A DNA stretch of 64,000 nt from Bilifractor sp002394235. Its GTDB lineage: Bacteria > Bacillota > Clostridia > Lachnospirales > Lachnospiraceae. The DNA lies in NCBI RefSeq assembly GCF_052118845.1, contig NZ_JBQKGJ010000013.1, positions 1 through 64,000 of the forward strand. The letters are read 5' to 3'. Below are positions 10,701 to 19,768 of this stretch, in pieces. The notes beneath the pieces are model-generated. The model was not told the origin of the DNA. It did not search any database and was given only the letters and a program-made list of their open reading frames with translations. The position numbers were made by a program, and so were the translations under genes. Every line of letters begins with the position of its first letter. The stretch's first letter is position 1.

Positions 10701-11485
10701 TCAAAATCATGACGATACCGGTTGTAGCTGTCCTCAATCGGAGCCCTGTAATCACCGTCACCGAAGGCAATGTTCTTCAGCTCGGTCGAGAATGTGGTGT
10801 GACGGCAATGATCGGACCAGTAGGTATCCAGCACGCGAATCTCGGTAACGGTCGGGTTTCTCTTCTCATCGTTCGCGAAATAATCCTGAATGAATTTGAA
10901 ATCCTTGAAGGTCATCGCCAGGTTGAGGGACTGATAGAGATCCTGCAGCGCGTTCTCGTCCATCTCGATAAATCCGTCAAATACCTTCACATCTGCCGGC
11001 TCTTCAAAGCTCATCACGAGGGTTTCCGGCTTCTCGGCGGCACTTTCACGGGAATCAACCGGATTGATGCAGTGTCCCTTGATCACCTCCATGTCCTTGT
11101 CGCTCACATCTCCGTCAATGACATAGGTGGTGGCAGTGCGGATAATCGGCTGCTCATCGCCCTTCAGGAACTGTACACATTGCACGGCGGAATCTGCTCT
11201 CTGGTCGAACTGGCCGGGAAGGTATTCCACGGAGAATACATGGGCGTTCTCCGCCTTCGGAAAATCCTCTTTGTACAGAGTATCAACCGGCGGCTCGGCA
11301 AATACGACATGGCATGCCTTCTCGAATACCTCGTCGCTGATGTTCTCGACATCATACCGGATAAGGATTCTGACATCGTTCACACCGGAAACGCCCATAT
11401 AATGACGGATCTCGTGGCTTAATTCCTTCGCCTGACCGGCAAATTCCGGTTTTTTCTCAACATATACACGTCTTACCTGGCTCAT
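7721..11485 (-). CDS. purL: Phosphoribosylformylglycinamidine synthase, single-chain
   Basis: Fourth step of de novo purine synthesis: FGAR plus glutamine plus ATP gives FGAM. This 1254-residue protein is the large fused form (synthase and glutaminase in one chain) used by many Clostridia. Visible marks are the NHPTEIEPFGGAATCLGG ATP/substrate segment, GGKDSMSGT, and a C-terminal glutamine amidotransferase domain with FPGGFSAGDE, the nucleophile Cys in LGICNGFQ, and HGEGRFA. It is transcribed alone, ending in a strong hairpin. I see no purine riboswitch in the upstream ~340 bases; a TATTCT box at about 11599-11604 could be the -10. Confidence 0.97.
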   Translation of the reverse strand: MSQVRRVYVEKKPEFAGQAKELSHEIRHYMGVSGVNDVRILIRYDVENISDEVFEKACHVVFAEPPVDTLYKEDFPKAENAHVFSVEYLPGQFDQRADSAVQCVQFLKGDEQPIIRTATTYVIDGDVSDKDMEVIKGHCINPVDSRESAAEKPETLVMSFEEPADVKVFDGFIEMDENALQDLYQSLNLAMTFKDFKFIQDYFANDEKRNPTVTEIRVLDTYWSDHCRHTTFSTELKNIAFGDGDYRAPIEDSYNRYRHDFDVLYKGRNGKYICLMDLACLAAKKLKADGKLTDQEESDEINACSIIVPVDVDGKYEEWLINFKNETHNHPTEIEPFGGAATCLGGAIRDPLSGRTYVYQAMRVTGAADPTVPVSETMKGKLPQKTLTRQAAHGYSSYGNQIGLATGYVKEIYHPNYVAKRMEIGAVMGAAPRRAVQRLNSDPGDIIILLGGRTGRDGIGGATGSSKIHTTQSLETCGAEVQKGNAPTERKLQRMFRRPEVSHIIKKCNDFGAGGVSVAIGELAPGLRIDLDKVPKKYAGLDGTELAISESQERMAVVVSPKDADQFLKYAHEENLEAVKVAVVTEEPRLVMNWRGKTITDLSRAFLDTNGAHQETDVKVDIPNKADSVLKRSGDIDDVKVKWLDSLKDLNACSQKGLVEMFDSSIGAASVLMPYGGKYQLTETQSMIAKVPVPDLKTNTVTMMAYGFDPYVSSWSPYHGAVYAVTQSIAKIVAAGGDFHKIHFTFQEYFRRMTEDPERWSQPFAALLGAYEAQIEYGLASIGGKDSMSGTFNDIDVPPTLVSFAVDVAELKDVITPELKTPGDKLVWIRIPKNQYELPVYDQVMDLYSRVHEDTEAGRVKAAYVVERSGIAVAVSKMAFGNKLGVTIDHSVDARDLFSPYLGDLILEVPSDQVGKLASSYTVIGEVNGDGVFRYSNTSISMDDALNAWNGTLSGVFKTVSGVPAKDTGVEDKGLFKADSIYVCGHKLAQPTVFIPVFPGTNCEYDSARVFEAAGARTITKVFRNLSATDIVDSVEEFRKAIEQSQIIMFPGGFSAGDEPDGSAKFFATAFQNASIKEAVNDLLQKRDGLALGICNGFQALIKLGLVPNGEITGQKEDSPTLTFNTIHRHISKMAYVKVVSNKSPWLAGTELGGIYTMPASHGEGRFAANSEWIRRLQENGQIATRYCDLDGNFTDDEYWNINGSYFNIEGITSPDGRVYGKMCHAERRGDGVSVNIYGEKDMKLFESGVNYFR

Positions 11486-11830
11486 TCTTGCTGTCCTTTC
11501 CTATTTCTGAAAGTATAGACTGTTACGGCATCTGTATGGAAGGTCTTCATAAAGCCGGATTTTCCCGTCCCTGAAGGCCGATCCGCATATTCAGATACAG
11601 AATAACACAGTTTTACCGACAAGTAAAATCAAAAACAGGCGATCTGCCGGCCAATTTTTTTCATAAAAAATTCATCTTCTTCTCACCAACACGTTAAAAC
11701 TTAATAAAATTTTATTATTTCATCTTTACAGAACGGGTCTTTCGAAGCAAAATATAGCTTGTCAATCAGAGTCCTGATACGTGACATTGAAATACGTCAC
11801 ATTGAAAAATACAGATTTTGGAGTTGGAAT
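11486..11830. other. Divergent intergenic region between purL and the GDPD gene
   Basis: 345 bases without a gene. It holds the purL promoter region (a minus-strand TGTTATTCT extended -10 near 11599-11607) and the AT-rich region upstream of the GDPD gene. The latter includes AATAAAATTTTATT, a palindrome near 11703-11716, and two direct 15-base units TACGTGACATTGAAA / TACGTCACATTGAAA near 11778-11808. No riboswitch fold was recognised. Confidence 0.5.
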
Positions 11831-12673
11831 ATGGTAATACATGCAGTTCTGCTTGCACTCGGCATAGTGGTTGGATTGTTTCTGTTCTATCTTTGGGGTA
11901 TTCATCCGAGAATCGATGGAAAGAGAAAACAGAAAACGCTGGATCTGGCAAGATGGGATTTTGCCCACCGCGGCCTGTGGGATATGACGCAGAACATCCC
12001 GGAGAATTCGCTCCCCGCATTTGCGCGGGCGGCTGACCAGGGATACGCGATTGAGCTTGACGTGCATCTGACGAAAGACAAGAAACTCGTCGTTTTTCAC
12101 GATGACTCCCTGATGCGTGTCTGTCATGTCCGGGGAACCTGTGAACGGATGAATGCGGAGGATCTCATGAAGCTTTCTCTTTCCTTCACTGAGCATCACA
12201 TGCCGCTTCTGGAAGATGTCCTGCGCCTGGTAAATGGAAGGGTCCCGCTTCTGATTGAGCTGAAACTTCCTTCGGTCAGCACGGAACTCTGCTGCTATGT
12301 GTATGATCTTCTCAAGGATTATCAGGGTCCCTGCCTGATTGAGTCTTTCAATCCTCTGGGCCTTAGAAAATACAAGCAGCTGGATCCTGACGCGATTGTC
12401 GGCCAGCTTTCCGGTAAATACACGGCAAAAGACAGGCTGAATCCGCTGATCGCCCTTCTTTCCTCTTCGCTTCTGGTTAATGCGCTCAGCAGACCTGACT
12501 TTGTCGCTTATAACTTCCGCACGTCTGATGCTTTTGGTTTTTATCTGAATCAGAACCTGTTCCGGATTCCTGTTTTTGCCTGGACGGTGAGAACTTCCGA
12601 GGAATTTCGGAAATGCAGACATGCCTATGACGGAATCATTTTTGAAAAATTCCTGCCGGCTGAAATTGCATGA
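11831..12673 (+). CDS. Membrane-anchored glycerophosphodiester phosphodiesterase
   Basis: Hydrolyses glycerophosphodiesters to glycerol-3-phosphate plus an alcohol. 280 residues: one N-terminal membrane helix (about 5-25), then a GDPD TIM barrel with AHRG, PENSLPAF, the metal ligands in ELDVHLTKD and VVFHDDSL, and a late FAWTVR segment. The open frame starts earlier, but the ATG at 11831 has GGAG seven bases upstream and begins the membrane helix, so I chose it. The PAP2 gene follows 75 bases later on the same strand, suggesting a phospholipid or teichoic-acid turnover pair. Confidence 0.88.
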   Translation: MVIHAVLLALGIVVGLFLFYLWGIHPRIDGKRKQKTLDLARWDFAHRGLWDMTQNIPENSLPAFARAADQGYAIELDVHLTKDKKLVVFHDDSLMRVCHVRGTCERMNAEDLMKLSLSFTEHHMPLLEDVLRLVNGRVPLLIELKLPSVSTELCCYVYDLLKDYQGPCLIESFNPLGLRKYKQLDPDAIVGQLSGKYTAKDRLNPLIALLSSSLLVNALSRPDFVAYNFRTSDAFGFYLNQNLFRIPVFAWTVRTSEEFRKCRHAYDGIIFEKFLPAEIA

Positions 12674-12748
12674 TGAAAATTGAGGGTAAAATCAATGATT
12701 GAAGAACCGGGATACCTCAATGCCCTGAATGATTAAGGAGGATTTTTT

Positions 12749-13441
12749 ATGCTGACATCTGTAGCGGCGTTTTTCCGATCCAGAAAACAGTTCTGGATTC
12801 TTCCCGCCTATGCGGTCTTCTATTCTCTTGTATTTCGTTATCTGGAGAAAACCATCCGGAATCCGGGAAGCTATCATCTGATCTACTGCCCGCTCGACCG
12901 GTATATACCTTTTATTGAATATTTTGTTGTGTTCTACTTTTCCTGGTTTGTATTCATGTTTCTTGTGTTCGGATTTTTCACCGCAATCAACCGGGATGTA
13001 ACGGAATATCACCGCTTCCTCCTCTATCTTTTCTCGGGAATGACTATTTTCCTGATCGTCTCGGCGATCTATCCGAACGGGCTGGATATCCGTCCCGCAG
13101 CGCTTCCGAATCACAACATCTTCAGCCGGATGGTCGCAAGGCTGTATCAGATGGATACACCCACCAATGTTTTCCCGAGTATCCACGTATACAATTCCCT
13201 CTCCGCTGCCCTGGCAGTCAATAACTGCAAGATGCTGAAGAATTACAAGGGCCTCCGGATCGGAACCTTTACGCTGGCTTTTCTGATCATTCTCTCCACA
13301 ATGTTTCTGAAGCAGCATTCCGTATACGATGTCGCCGGGGGAATCTTCATGAGCATTATTCTGTATCGTCTGATTTACCAACCGGCAGAAGCTGCGGAAC
13401 CGCAGGCAGAGGCTGACAGCTTTGCCACTTCCGGGAGGTAA
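12749..13441 (+). CDS. PAP2-family membrane phosphatase or inositolphosphotransferase-like protein
   Basis: 230 residues with about five to six hydrophobic segments. The PAP2 motif 2 is FPSIHVYN (PSxH form) and motif 3 is KQHSVYDVAGG, with the catalytic His and Asp. The N-terminal arrangement resembles the inositolphosphotransferase/Aur1-like branch of PAP2 proteins more than undecaprenyl-pyrophosphate phosphatases. The ribosome site AAGGAGG is excellent. Substrate is unknown; the GDPD partner suggests lipid phosphate metabolism at the membrane. Confidence 0.82.
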   Translation: MLTSVAAFFRSRKQFWILPAYAVFYSLVFRYLEKTIRNPGSYHLIYCPLDRYIPFIEYFVVFYFSWFVFMFLVFGFFTAINRDVTEYHRFLLYLFSGMTIFLIVSAIYPNGLDIRPAALPNHNIFSRMVARLYQMDTPTNVFPSIHVYNSLSAALAVNNCKMLKNYKGLRIGTFTLAFLIILSTMFLKQHSVYDVAGGIFMSIILYRLIYQPAEAAEPQAEADSFATSGR

Positions 13442-13572
13442 CCGGTCTCAGGCAGCCGGCATCAGCCCGGTTCCCTATCAGCCGGGTTTGAATCCTGTCT
13501 GGTATTAAATTCTATTCAGAATAAATTTTCTACAGGATCGGGTTCCATGAATTCTATAAATCCAGAAATGAC

Positions 13573-13599
13573 AAAGGCGGATATCAGATATCCGCCTTT
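13573..13599 (-). terminator. pcrA terminator overlapping the stop codon
   Basis: AAAGGCGGATAT / ATATCCGCCTTT, a 12-bp stem with a 3-base loop. The hairpin includes the last codons and stop of pcrA (stop at 13584-13586). The flanking TTTC/TGTC tracts are short, but the stem is strong. Confidence 0.75.
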
Positions 13600-16028
13600 A
13601 CTTTCTTTAATTTGGCGAAGGATGCAAACATCCTCTTGATGCCGAAGTTTTCAAAATCGACCGTCACCTCGTAGTCTCTCGGCCCGTCCTTGATCTCTTT
13701 CACTGTTCCGATTCCGAACTTCACATGTCTGACCGTGTCTCCGGTCTGATAATCCAGATGATCCGGCTTTGATACCCGGAATTCTTCCAGGCGGAACCGG
13801 CCCTTCGCGTTCTTTCCGCCCGGGCGGGATACGGACGGATTCCGGTATCCGGAGCTGCCATAACCGGAGCTGCCGTAGCCGGACGCACCGAACCGGTTTT
13901 TCTCTGCTCCGGATGAGCCGTATCCGCTTCCGGATACTCCGCCCGACGTGCCATATCTGTTCCCGGATACTGTACTGCCCGACGTGCCATATCCGCCTCC
14001 TGTCCGGTCATATCCGCTTTCCTGTCTGCCCATGCCCATGATATCATCAAAGGACAGCTTCGGAGGATTCAGGAAATTCCGGGTGTCTGTCGTCTCCCGC
14101 TCCAGCTCGATATATTCCCGCGGGATTTCCCTCACGAATCGCGATGCCTTCAGGAACTGCGGCTCGCCTCTCACCATCCGCATGCGGACCGCCGTCATCG
14201 TGAGATCCTTTCTGGCCCGTGTGATTCCTACATAGCACAGGCGGCGCTCCTCTTCCATTTCCTCCGTGTCATGTTCACTGATCGAAAGGTAGCTCGGGAA
14301 GGTATTTTCCTCCATTCCGGCCATGTAGACATTGTCAAATTCCAGCCCCTTCGCGCTGTGCAGCGTCATCAGGAGCACATAATCGCTGTCCTCCTCTACG
14401 CTGTCGATGTCTGCCACGAGTGAGACCTGCTGCAGAAAATCCGAGAGCGAGGGTGTCTCCGCTGAGTTCGTGTAATCCTCCGTCTTTGAAATCAATTCAT
14501 TGATGTTCTCGATGCGGGCCTTAGCCTCATCGTCTCCCTGCGCCTCCAGCTCCGCGACATAACCCGTCTCCGAGATGATCAGCTCGAGGATTTCGCGGAC
14601 AGTGTAGCCGTCCGCGTTCAGGCTCCGGTATTTTTCAATCAGATTTGTGAATCCGCGAATCTTTCCCGCGGCACGTGACATGCCCGGGATCCGGTCCACC
14701 TCCAGAAGAGCGTCGTAGAAGCCGATGTTCTTCTCCTGTGCGTACTGCTCCACCTTACCGATGGAGGTCTGCCCGATTCCCCGCTTCGGGATGTTGATGA
14801 TCCGTTCGACGGCGAGGTCATCGCTGCCGTTATCTACCGTCTTCAGATAAGAAAGCAGATCCTTGATCTCCCTGCGGGCATAGAAATTGATGGCACCGAC
14901 AATCTTGTACGGGATATTCCGGGCGATAAATTTTTCCTCGAAGATACGGGACATCGCGTTAGTCCGGTACAGGACCGCAAAATCATGATACGCCATTCCA
15001 TCCCGGCTGCATTTGCTGCTGATGTCGCGGGCAATATACTCTGCCTCCTGATATCCGTCGTCAAACTCACGAAAATGGATCTTTGATCCCTCTGTGTTCT
15101 CGGTCCAGAGCTTTTTCTTCTTTCGGCCGACGTTGTGAGCGATTACTTCGTTCGCCGCATTCAGGATGTTCTGCGTAGACCGGTAGTTCTGCTCCAGTCG
15201 GATCACCTTCGCGCCGGGATATTCCTTTTCGAAGTTGAGAATATTGCGTATGTTTGCTCCCCGGAACTTATAGATGGACTGGTCATCATCGCCGACTACA
15301 CAGAGGTTGCGGTACCGCGAGGCCAGAAGCTTCACAAAAAGGAACTGAACGGTATTGGTATCCTGGTACTCGTCGATCATGATGTACCGGAATTTTTCCT
15401 GATAATAGGACAGGACATCCGGCTCCCGGCGGAACAGTTCGACGGTCAGTACCAGAAGATCATCAAAATCCAGCGCGTTATTCTCCTTCAGCCGCTTCTG
15501 GTAGGCATAATAGCATCTCGCATACTGCTTTTCGACCCATCCGGACGCATTTTTCTCATATTCCTCCGGTCCGATCATCTCGTTTTTTGCCGAGGAAATC
15601 TGACGAAGAATCGCCTTCTCCTTATAGACCTTCGGATCCAGCTCCAGCAGGCGGATTACCTCCTTCATGACCTGTCTGCTGTCATCCGTGTCATAGATGG
15701 TGAAGTTATTCTCGTAGCCGATAAGATTGATGTATCTCCTCAAAATCCTGCAGCAGGTGGAATGAAAGGTGGAAATCCAGATGCTCTCGGATCCGGCCGT
15801 CACCAGCTGATCGACGCGCTCCCGCATCTCTCCCGCCGCCTTGTTCGTGAAGGTGATCGCCATGATATTCCACGGGCTCACCTGTCTCTGGGAAATGAGG
15901 TACGCGACCCGACAGGTCAGCGTCCGTGTTTTTCCGGAGCCTGCGCCCGCCAGAATCAGAAGCGGCCCTTCCGTCGTTGTGACCGCCTCCCGCTGCGGGG
16001 CGTTTAAACTGCTCAATATGTCATTCAT
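13584..16028 (-). CDS. pcrA: ATP-dependent DNA helicase PcrA/UvrD
   Basis: Superfamily 1A 3'-5' helicase for repair and removal of replication obstacles. 814 residues: Q-motif LNAPQREAV, Walker A AGAGSGKT (about 27-34), ITFTNKAA, DEYQDTN, the GDDDQSIYKFRGA motif III, QNYRS, and the LMTLHSAKGLEF and VGITRARK motifs near the C-terminal side. Between about residues 670 and 755 lies a long Gly/Ser/Tyr-rich linker with GYGSSG-type repeats, followed by the PcrA C-terminal Tudor-like segment (VRHVKFGIGTVKEI). Starts are supported by AGGAATTG. Confidence 0.95.
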   Translation of the reverse strand: MNDILSSLNAPQREAVTTTEGPLLILAGAGSGKTRTLTCRVAYLISQRQVSPWNIMAITFTNKAAGEMRERVDQLVTAGSESIWISTFHSTCCRILRRYINLIGYENNFTIYDTDDSRQVMKEVIRLLELDPKVYKEKAILRQISSAKNEMIGPEEYEKNASGWVEKQYARCYYAYQKRLKENNALDFDDLLVLTVELFRREPDVLSYYQEKFRYIMIDEYQDTNTVQFLFVKLLASRYRNLCVVGDDDQSIYKFRGANIRNILNFEKEYPGAKVIRLEQNYRSTQNILNAANEVIAHNVGRKKKKLWTENTEGSKIHFREFDDGYQEAEYIARDISSKCSRDGMAYHDFAVLYRTNAMSRIFEEKFIARNIPYKIVGAINFYARREIKDLLSYLKTVDNGSDDLAVERIINIPKRGIGQTSIGKVEQYAQEKNIGFYDALLEVDRIPGMSRAAGKIRGFTNLIEKYRSLNADGYTVREILELIISETGYVAELEAQGDDEAKARIENINELISKTEDYTNSAETPSLSDFLQQVSLVADIDSVEEDSDYVLLMTLHSAKGLEFDNVYMAGMEENTFPSYLSISEHDTEEMEEERRLCYVGITRARKDLTMTAVRMRMVRGEPQFLKASRFVREIPREYIELERETTDTRNFLNPPKLSFDDIMGMGRQESGYDRTGGGYGTSGSTVSGNRYGTSGGVSGSGYGSSGAEKNRFGASGYGSSGYGSSGYRNPSVSRPGGKNAKGRFRLEEFRVSKPDHLDYQTGDTVRHVKFGIGTVKEIKDGPRDYEVTVDFENFGIKRMFASFAKLKKVKADI

Positions 16029-16073
16029 GAATCAATTCCTGTCTTTATTTTTGCGAAATTCCTCATCTGCGTT

Positions 16074-17174
16074 TTACGCAAATTCCTTTCCGGTTGCCTC
16101 GAGAGCCGCGGCAATGACCTTATCCATGTCGTAATACTTGTACTGCCCCAGCCGGCCGCCGAAGATCACGCCGGTCTCCTTGTCCGCCAGTGTCCGGTAC
16201 TTCTGATACAGACTGTTGTTCTCCTCATTGTTCACCGGGTAGTACGGCTCCATGCCTACCCTCCACTCGGAGGAGTATTCACGGGAGATGACGGTCTTCG
16301 GCTGTGTCCCGAATTCAAAATGCTTGTGCTCAATAATTCTGGTATAGGGCACATCCCGGTCCGTATAATTCACCACAGCGTTGCCCTGGTAGTTCTCCTC
16401 GTCCAGAACCTCTGTCTCAAAGCGGACACTCCGGTACTGAAGCGGTCCGTAGCAGTAATCAAAATATTCATCGATCATTCCGGTGAACACGGTCTTCGCC
16501 GCGATATCCGGGTTGCTCTTCCGGAACTCGAAATAATCAGTTCCGGTCATGACATCACTGCCCTCAAGCATCTTCTCGATGATCTGCGTATAGCCTCCCA
16601 TGGGAATGCCCTGGAAACGGTCGTTGAAATAGTTGTTGTTGTAGGTGAAGCGGCACGGGAGCCGGCGGATGATGAAGGCGGGAAGCTCGGTGCAGGGACG
16701 TCCCCACTGCTTTTCCGTGTAGCCCTTCACCAGCTTCTCATAGACATCTGTTCCGACAAGAGAAAGCGCCTGCTCCTCCAGATTCTTCGGCTCAGTGATG
16801 TGCAGACTCGCGATCTGCTCCGCGATTTTATCCTTTGCCTCCTGCGGCGTGCGGATATTCCACATCCGGCTGAAGGTATTCATATTAAACGGAAGGTTGT
16901 AGAGCTCATCCTTATAGACAGCAATCGGGGAATTGATATAGTTGTTGAATTCGGCGAACTGACTGATATATTCCCAGATCTGCCTGTCCGAGGTGTGAAA
17001 AATATGCGCGCCGTATTTGTGAACGTTGATTCCCTCAATCTCTTCCGTGAAAATATTTCCGCCGATGTGATCTCTTTTGTCAATCGCCAGACAGTGGAAT
17101 CCCCTCTTCGTCGCCTCATGGGCAAAAACAGCACCGAACAGACCTGTTCCGACAATCAGATAATCATATTTCAT
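16074..17174 (-). CDS. glf: UDP-galactopyranose mutase
   Basis: Flavoenzyme that interconverts UDP-galactopyranose and UDP-galactofuranose for cell-surface polysaccharide. 366 residues, normal length. The N-terminal dinucleotide motif is VGTGLFGAVFAHEA, followed by DKRDHIGGN, the YGAHIFHT segment, the GYTEKQWG motif, and a C-terminal GRLGQYKYYDMDKVI. Ribosome site AGGAGG at nine bases. It stands alone, 45 bases after pcrA, with no other polysaccharide genes adjacent. Confidence 0.96.
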   Translation of the reverse strand: MKYDYLIVGTGLFGAVFAHEATKRGFHCLAIDKRDHIGGNIFTEEIEGINVHKYGAHIFHTSDRQIWEYISQFAEFNNYINSPIAVYKDELYNLPFNMNTFSRMWNIRTPQEAKDKIAEQIASLHITEPKNLEEQALSLVGTDVYEKLVKGYTEKQWGRPCTELPAFIIRRLPCRFTYNNNYFNDRFQGIPMGGYTQIIEKMLEGSDVMTGTDYFEFRKSNPDIAAKTVFTGMIDEYFDYCYGPLQYRSVRFETEVLDEENYQGNAVVNYTDRDVPYTRIIEHKHFEFGTQPKTVISREYSSEWRVGMEPYYPVNNEENNSLYQKYRTLADKETGVIFGGRLGQYKYYDMDKVIAAALEATGKEFA

Positions 17175-17214
17175 TTTCCTATCCCTCCTGCAATTACTAA
17201 TATATTTTTGTAAC

Positions 17215-17318
17215 GATTCCGCACGTACAGATCTTTCAGATCATCATGGCGCCCATCTGCGAATTCAGTCATCCGATTCAGCGCGTACAGATCATTCAGA
17301 TCGTCATGGCGCCCATCG
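17215..17318. repeat. 60-bp tandem duplication of the transporter gene's 3' end
   Basis: The block 17275-17318, which includes the final codons of the NSS transporter gene, is repeated at 17215-17258 with a 60-base period. Both contain a GTACAGATC-TTCAGATC core and TCATGGCGCCCATC. The downstream copy is non-coding. Divergence is about one base in ten. Confidence 0.8.
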
Positions 17319-18657
17319 TTGACAGAATCGAGCTTACCAGAATGGCAAGAATCCCGATCGGACAGAGATACCGGATCAGTACATAAAAGAACTTTTTCAG
17401 ATGGAAGGTCACATTGTTCTGCTCGACCTCCTCGATCAACGCCTGCGGCTTGATGATGTAACCCACAAAAATGCAGGTCAGGAGCGCGAGTACAGGCATC
17501 AGGATGCTGTTGCTCACAAAATCCAGAAGATCCAGAATCGACATACCAAAGATCTTAAAGGAAGAAAAAGCGCCGTATCCGAGAGAGCAGACGGTTCCGA
17601 TGATCATGCAGTATACCGTCATGATGACTGTCGTCTTCGTTCGTCTCCATCCGGTGCGGTCCATGACATTCGAAACAACCGCTTCCAGAAGGGAGATCGA
17701 TGAGGTAAGCGCCGCAAAAAGTGTGAGCGCAAAAAACATCAGACCGATAAATCTCCCACCCGGGAAGGCATCAAACACCTTCGGCAGTGTGATAAACATC
17801 AGGCCGGGTCCTGCGTTCAGCATGGATTCATCACCACCCGAGAAAATGTATACCGACGGAACAATGATCATGCCCGCGAGGATCGCCACAAAAGAATCGA
17901 AAAATTCAATCTGGAATACCGATGTCTCGAGATTGTCTTCCTTCTTCATATACGAGCCGTACGTCACCATGATGCCCATGGCGATGGACAGGGAGTAAAA
18001 GAGCTGTCCCAGAGCACCGAGAATCATTTTTCCACTGAGCCTGGATACGTCCGGCTTCAGGTAATAGCGAAGACCCGCCGCAGCGTCCGGCCTTGTGACC
18101 ACATAGACCGCGATGATGACGATCAGGGCCAGCAGAACCGGCATCAGAATCACGCTTGCCTTTTCGATTCCCTTGTCAACACCGAGGAATACAACCACAG
18201 CAGTCAATCCCAGAAAAACCGCCATCCAGAGGATCGGCTGCGCGGTAGTACTGATGTAGCTGCTGAAAAATCCGTCGTTCGCGGCTTCCATGTTCTGACC
18301 GGTAAGAAATACAGCAAAATATTTCGTGACCCAGCCGCCAATCGTGCAGTAGTACGGCGTGATGATCATCGGGATAATCATGCCGAGGATTCCGCAGATG
18401 TTGCTTTTTTGTCCCAGCTTCCGGAAAGCTCCGATAGAGCTCTGTCTGGTTTTTCTTCCGATCGCGATTTCGGCCAGAAGAAGTGCAAAACCGAACGTCA
18501 CTGCCAGAATCACATAGGTTAAAAGAAAAATGCCGCCGCCATATTTCGCGGCCAGATACGGAAATCTCCAGAGATTTCCGAGACCGACCGCGGATGACGC
18601 CGCCGCCAGCACGAAGCCGATTTTGCTTGAAAATGCCGAACGCTGTTTTGTGTCCAT
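17296..18657 (-). CDS. Sodium-dependent transporter of the neurotransmitter:sodium symporter (NSS/SNF) family
   Basis: 453 residues with eleven or so membrane segments. The unwound TM1 region, GFVLAAASSAVGLGNLWRFPY in outline (GLGNLWRFP core), is diagnostic for NSS proteins such as LeuT and TnaT. Members import amino acids or related amines with Na+. Substrate cannot be read. The first Met (18657) has AAGGCGG upstream. The gene is probably transcribed alone; its 3' end is tandemly duplicated. Confidence 0.92.
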   Translation of the reverse strand: MDTKQRSAFSSKIGFVLAAASSAVGLGNLWRFPYLAAKYGGGIFLLTYVILAVTFGFALLLAEIAIGRKTRQSSIGAFRKLGQKSNICGILGMIIPMIITPYYCTIGGWVTKYFAVFLTGQNMEAANDGFFSSYISTTAQPILWMAVFLGLTAVVVFLGVDKGIEKASVILMPVLLALIVIIAVYVVTRPDAAAGLRYYLKPDVSRLSGKMILGALGQLFYSLSIAMGIMVTYGSYMKKEDNLETSVFQIEFFDSFVAILAGMIIVPSVYIFSGGDESMLNAGPGLMFITLPKVFDAFPGGRFIGLMFFALTLFAALTSSISLLEAVVSNVMDRTGWRRTKTTVIMTVYCMIIGTVCSLGYGAFSSFKIFGMSILDLLDFVSNSILMPVLALLTCIFVGYIIKPQALIEEVEQNNVTFHLKKFFYVLIRYLCPIGILAILVSSILSTMGAMTI

Positions 18658-18880
18658 CTTTTATACCGCCTTCACTTAAGATGTAGTCTTAGACATCTGC
18701 CGCAGACCAGAATGAATCTTCATGAATCTTCGTCTGCCAAAACAGATGGGTAAAAGTATAGCACAAAACTTTATGCGGCGCTATCCGCATCGCAGTGGAT
18801 TTCATTTTTCTTTATCACTACGCCGCGTAAAACCTCTGCCGAGCTTTCTCGTCTTGGGTCGTTTACCAATGCGATCGTTA

Positions 18881-19696
18881 TTACACCTTCTTCACGATGG
18901 CTGTGATCAGCCTGCTGAACTGATCCGCCACCCGATCTGCCGTTTCCTGCACCTCCCTGTGCGAAAGCGGTTTATCGGATATTCCGGCAGCCATGTTGGT
19001 GATGCAGGAAATTCCGCATATTTCCATGCCCATATGCCTTGCCGCGACCGCCTCACAGGCAGTACTCATTCCCACGGCATCGCCGCCCCACGCTCTGCAC
19101 AATCTTACCTCTGCAGGCGTCTCATATGCCGGCCCGGTGAACTGCACATAAACGCCCTCACGAAGCCCGATTCCCAGATTTTCTGCCTCCATCCGGATGA
19201 TTTCCTGCATGCGTCGGCTGTAAATCTCACTCATATCGGGGAATCTCGGACCGAGCTGATCCGGATTTTCACCGATCAGCGGGCTCGGAACCGCCGTCGC
19301 AATCTGATCCGTAATCATCATCAGATCCCCGGGCCGGAAATCAGGATTGACGCCGCCCGCCGCATTCGTCAGAATCAGCTTCTTCGCCCCCAGCAGGCCC
19401 ATCAGCCTGACAGGGAGTACTACATCCGTCATCGGGTAGCCCTCATAATAATGTACTCTTCCCTGCATGATCACAACGGGGATATCCTGAATCCACCCGA
19501 AAACAAATCTTCCCTTGTGTCCGGCGACCGTTGAAACCGGGAAGCCTTCGATTTCCGAATAATTAATGATCTCAGATATCCGCACATGATCTGCGTATTC
19601 CCCGAGACCGGAACCGAGAACCAGGGCTGTATCCGGCACAAAATCTGTCTTGCTCCGGACACAGGCAAGACATTTTTCAAGTTTTTCCATAATCAT
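18881..19696 (-). CDS. Purine nucleoside phosphorylase (trimeric, PunA/XapA type)
   Basis: Phosphorolysis of purine nucleosides to base and ribose-1-phosphate in salvage. About 271 residues: the phosphate loop region LVLGSGLG, GHKGRF, QGRVHYYEGY, the TNAAGGVN segment, and the C-terminal MSTACEAVAARH and ITNMAAG motifs. The open frame reaches 22 codons further upstream, but GGGAGG sits just before three closely spaced ATGs (19699, 19696 and 19690); I chose the middle one by spacing. It lies 72 bases after the uridine phosphorylase gene, so the two probably form one salvage operon. Confidence 0.92.
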   Translation of the reverse strand: MIMEKLEKCLACVRSKTDFVPDTALVLGSGLGEYADHVRISEIINYSEIEGFPVSTVAGHKGRFVFGWIQDIPVVIMQGRVHYYEGYPMTDVVLPVRLMGLLGAKKLILTNAAGGVNPDFRPGDLMMITDQIATAVPSPLIGENPDQLGPRFPDMSEIYSRRMQEIIRMEAENLGIGLREGVYVQFTGPAYETPAEVRLCRAWGGDAVGMSTACEAVAARHMGMEICGISCITNMAAGISDKPLSHREVQETADRVADQFSRLITAIVKKV

Positions 19697-19768
19697 CATT
19701 CGCCTCCCGATTTTTCTTTTCCCTACTGATCTTTGTGCTTTTTTCTGTTTCTGCAAGAATCCGGACCG

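Noticed and set aside
9647..11422. 591-codon open frame opposite purL
   Set aside because: It is a codon-bias shadow of purL: no ribosome site, no domain character, and purL explains the whole stretch.
11486..11760. Purine riboswitch upstream of purL
   Set aside because: None of the conserved core strings of that riboswitch is visible in the leader.
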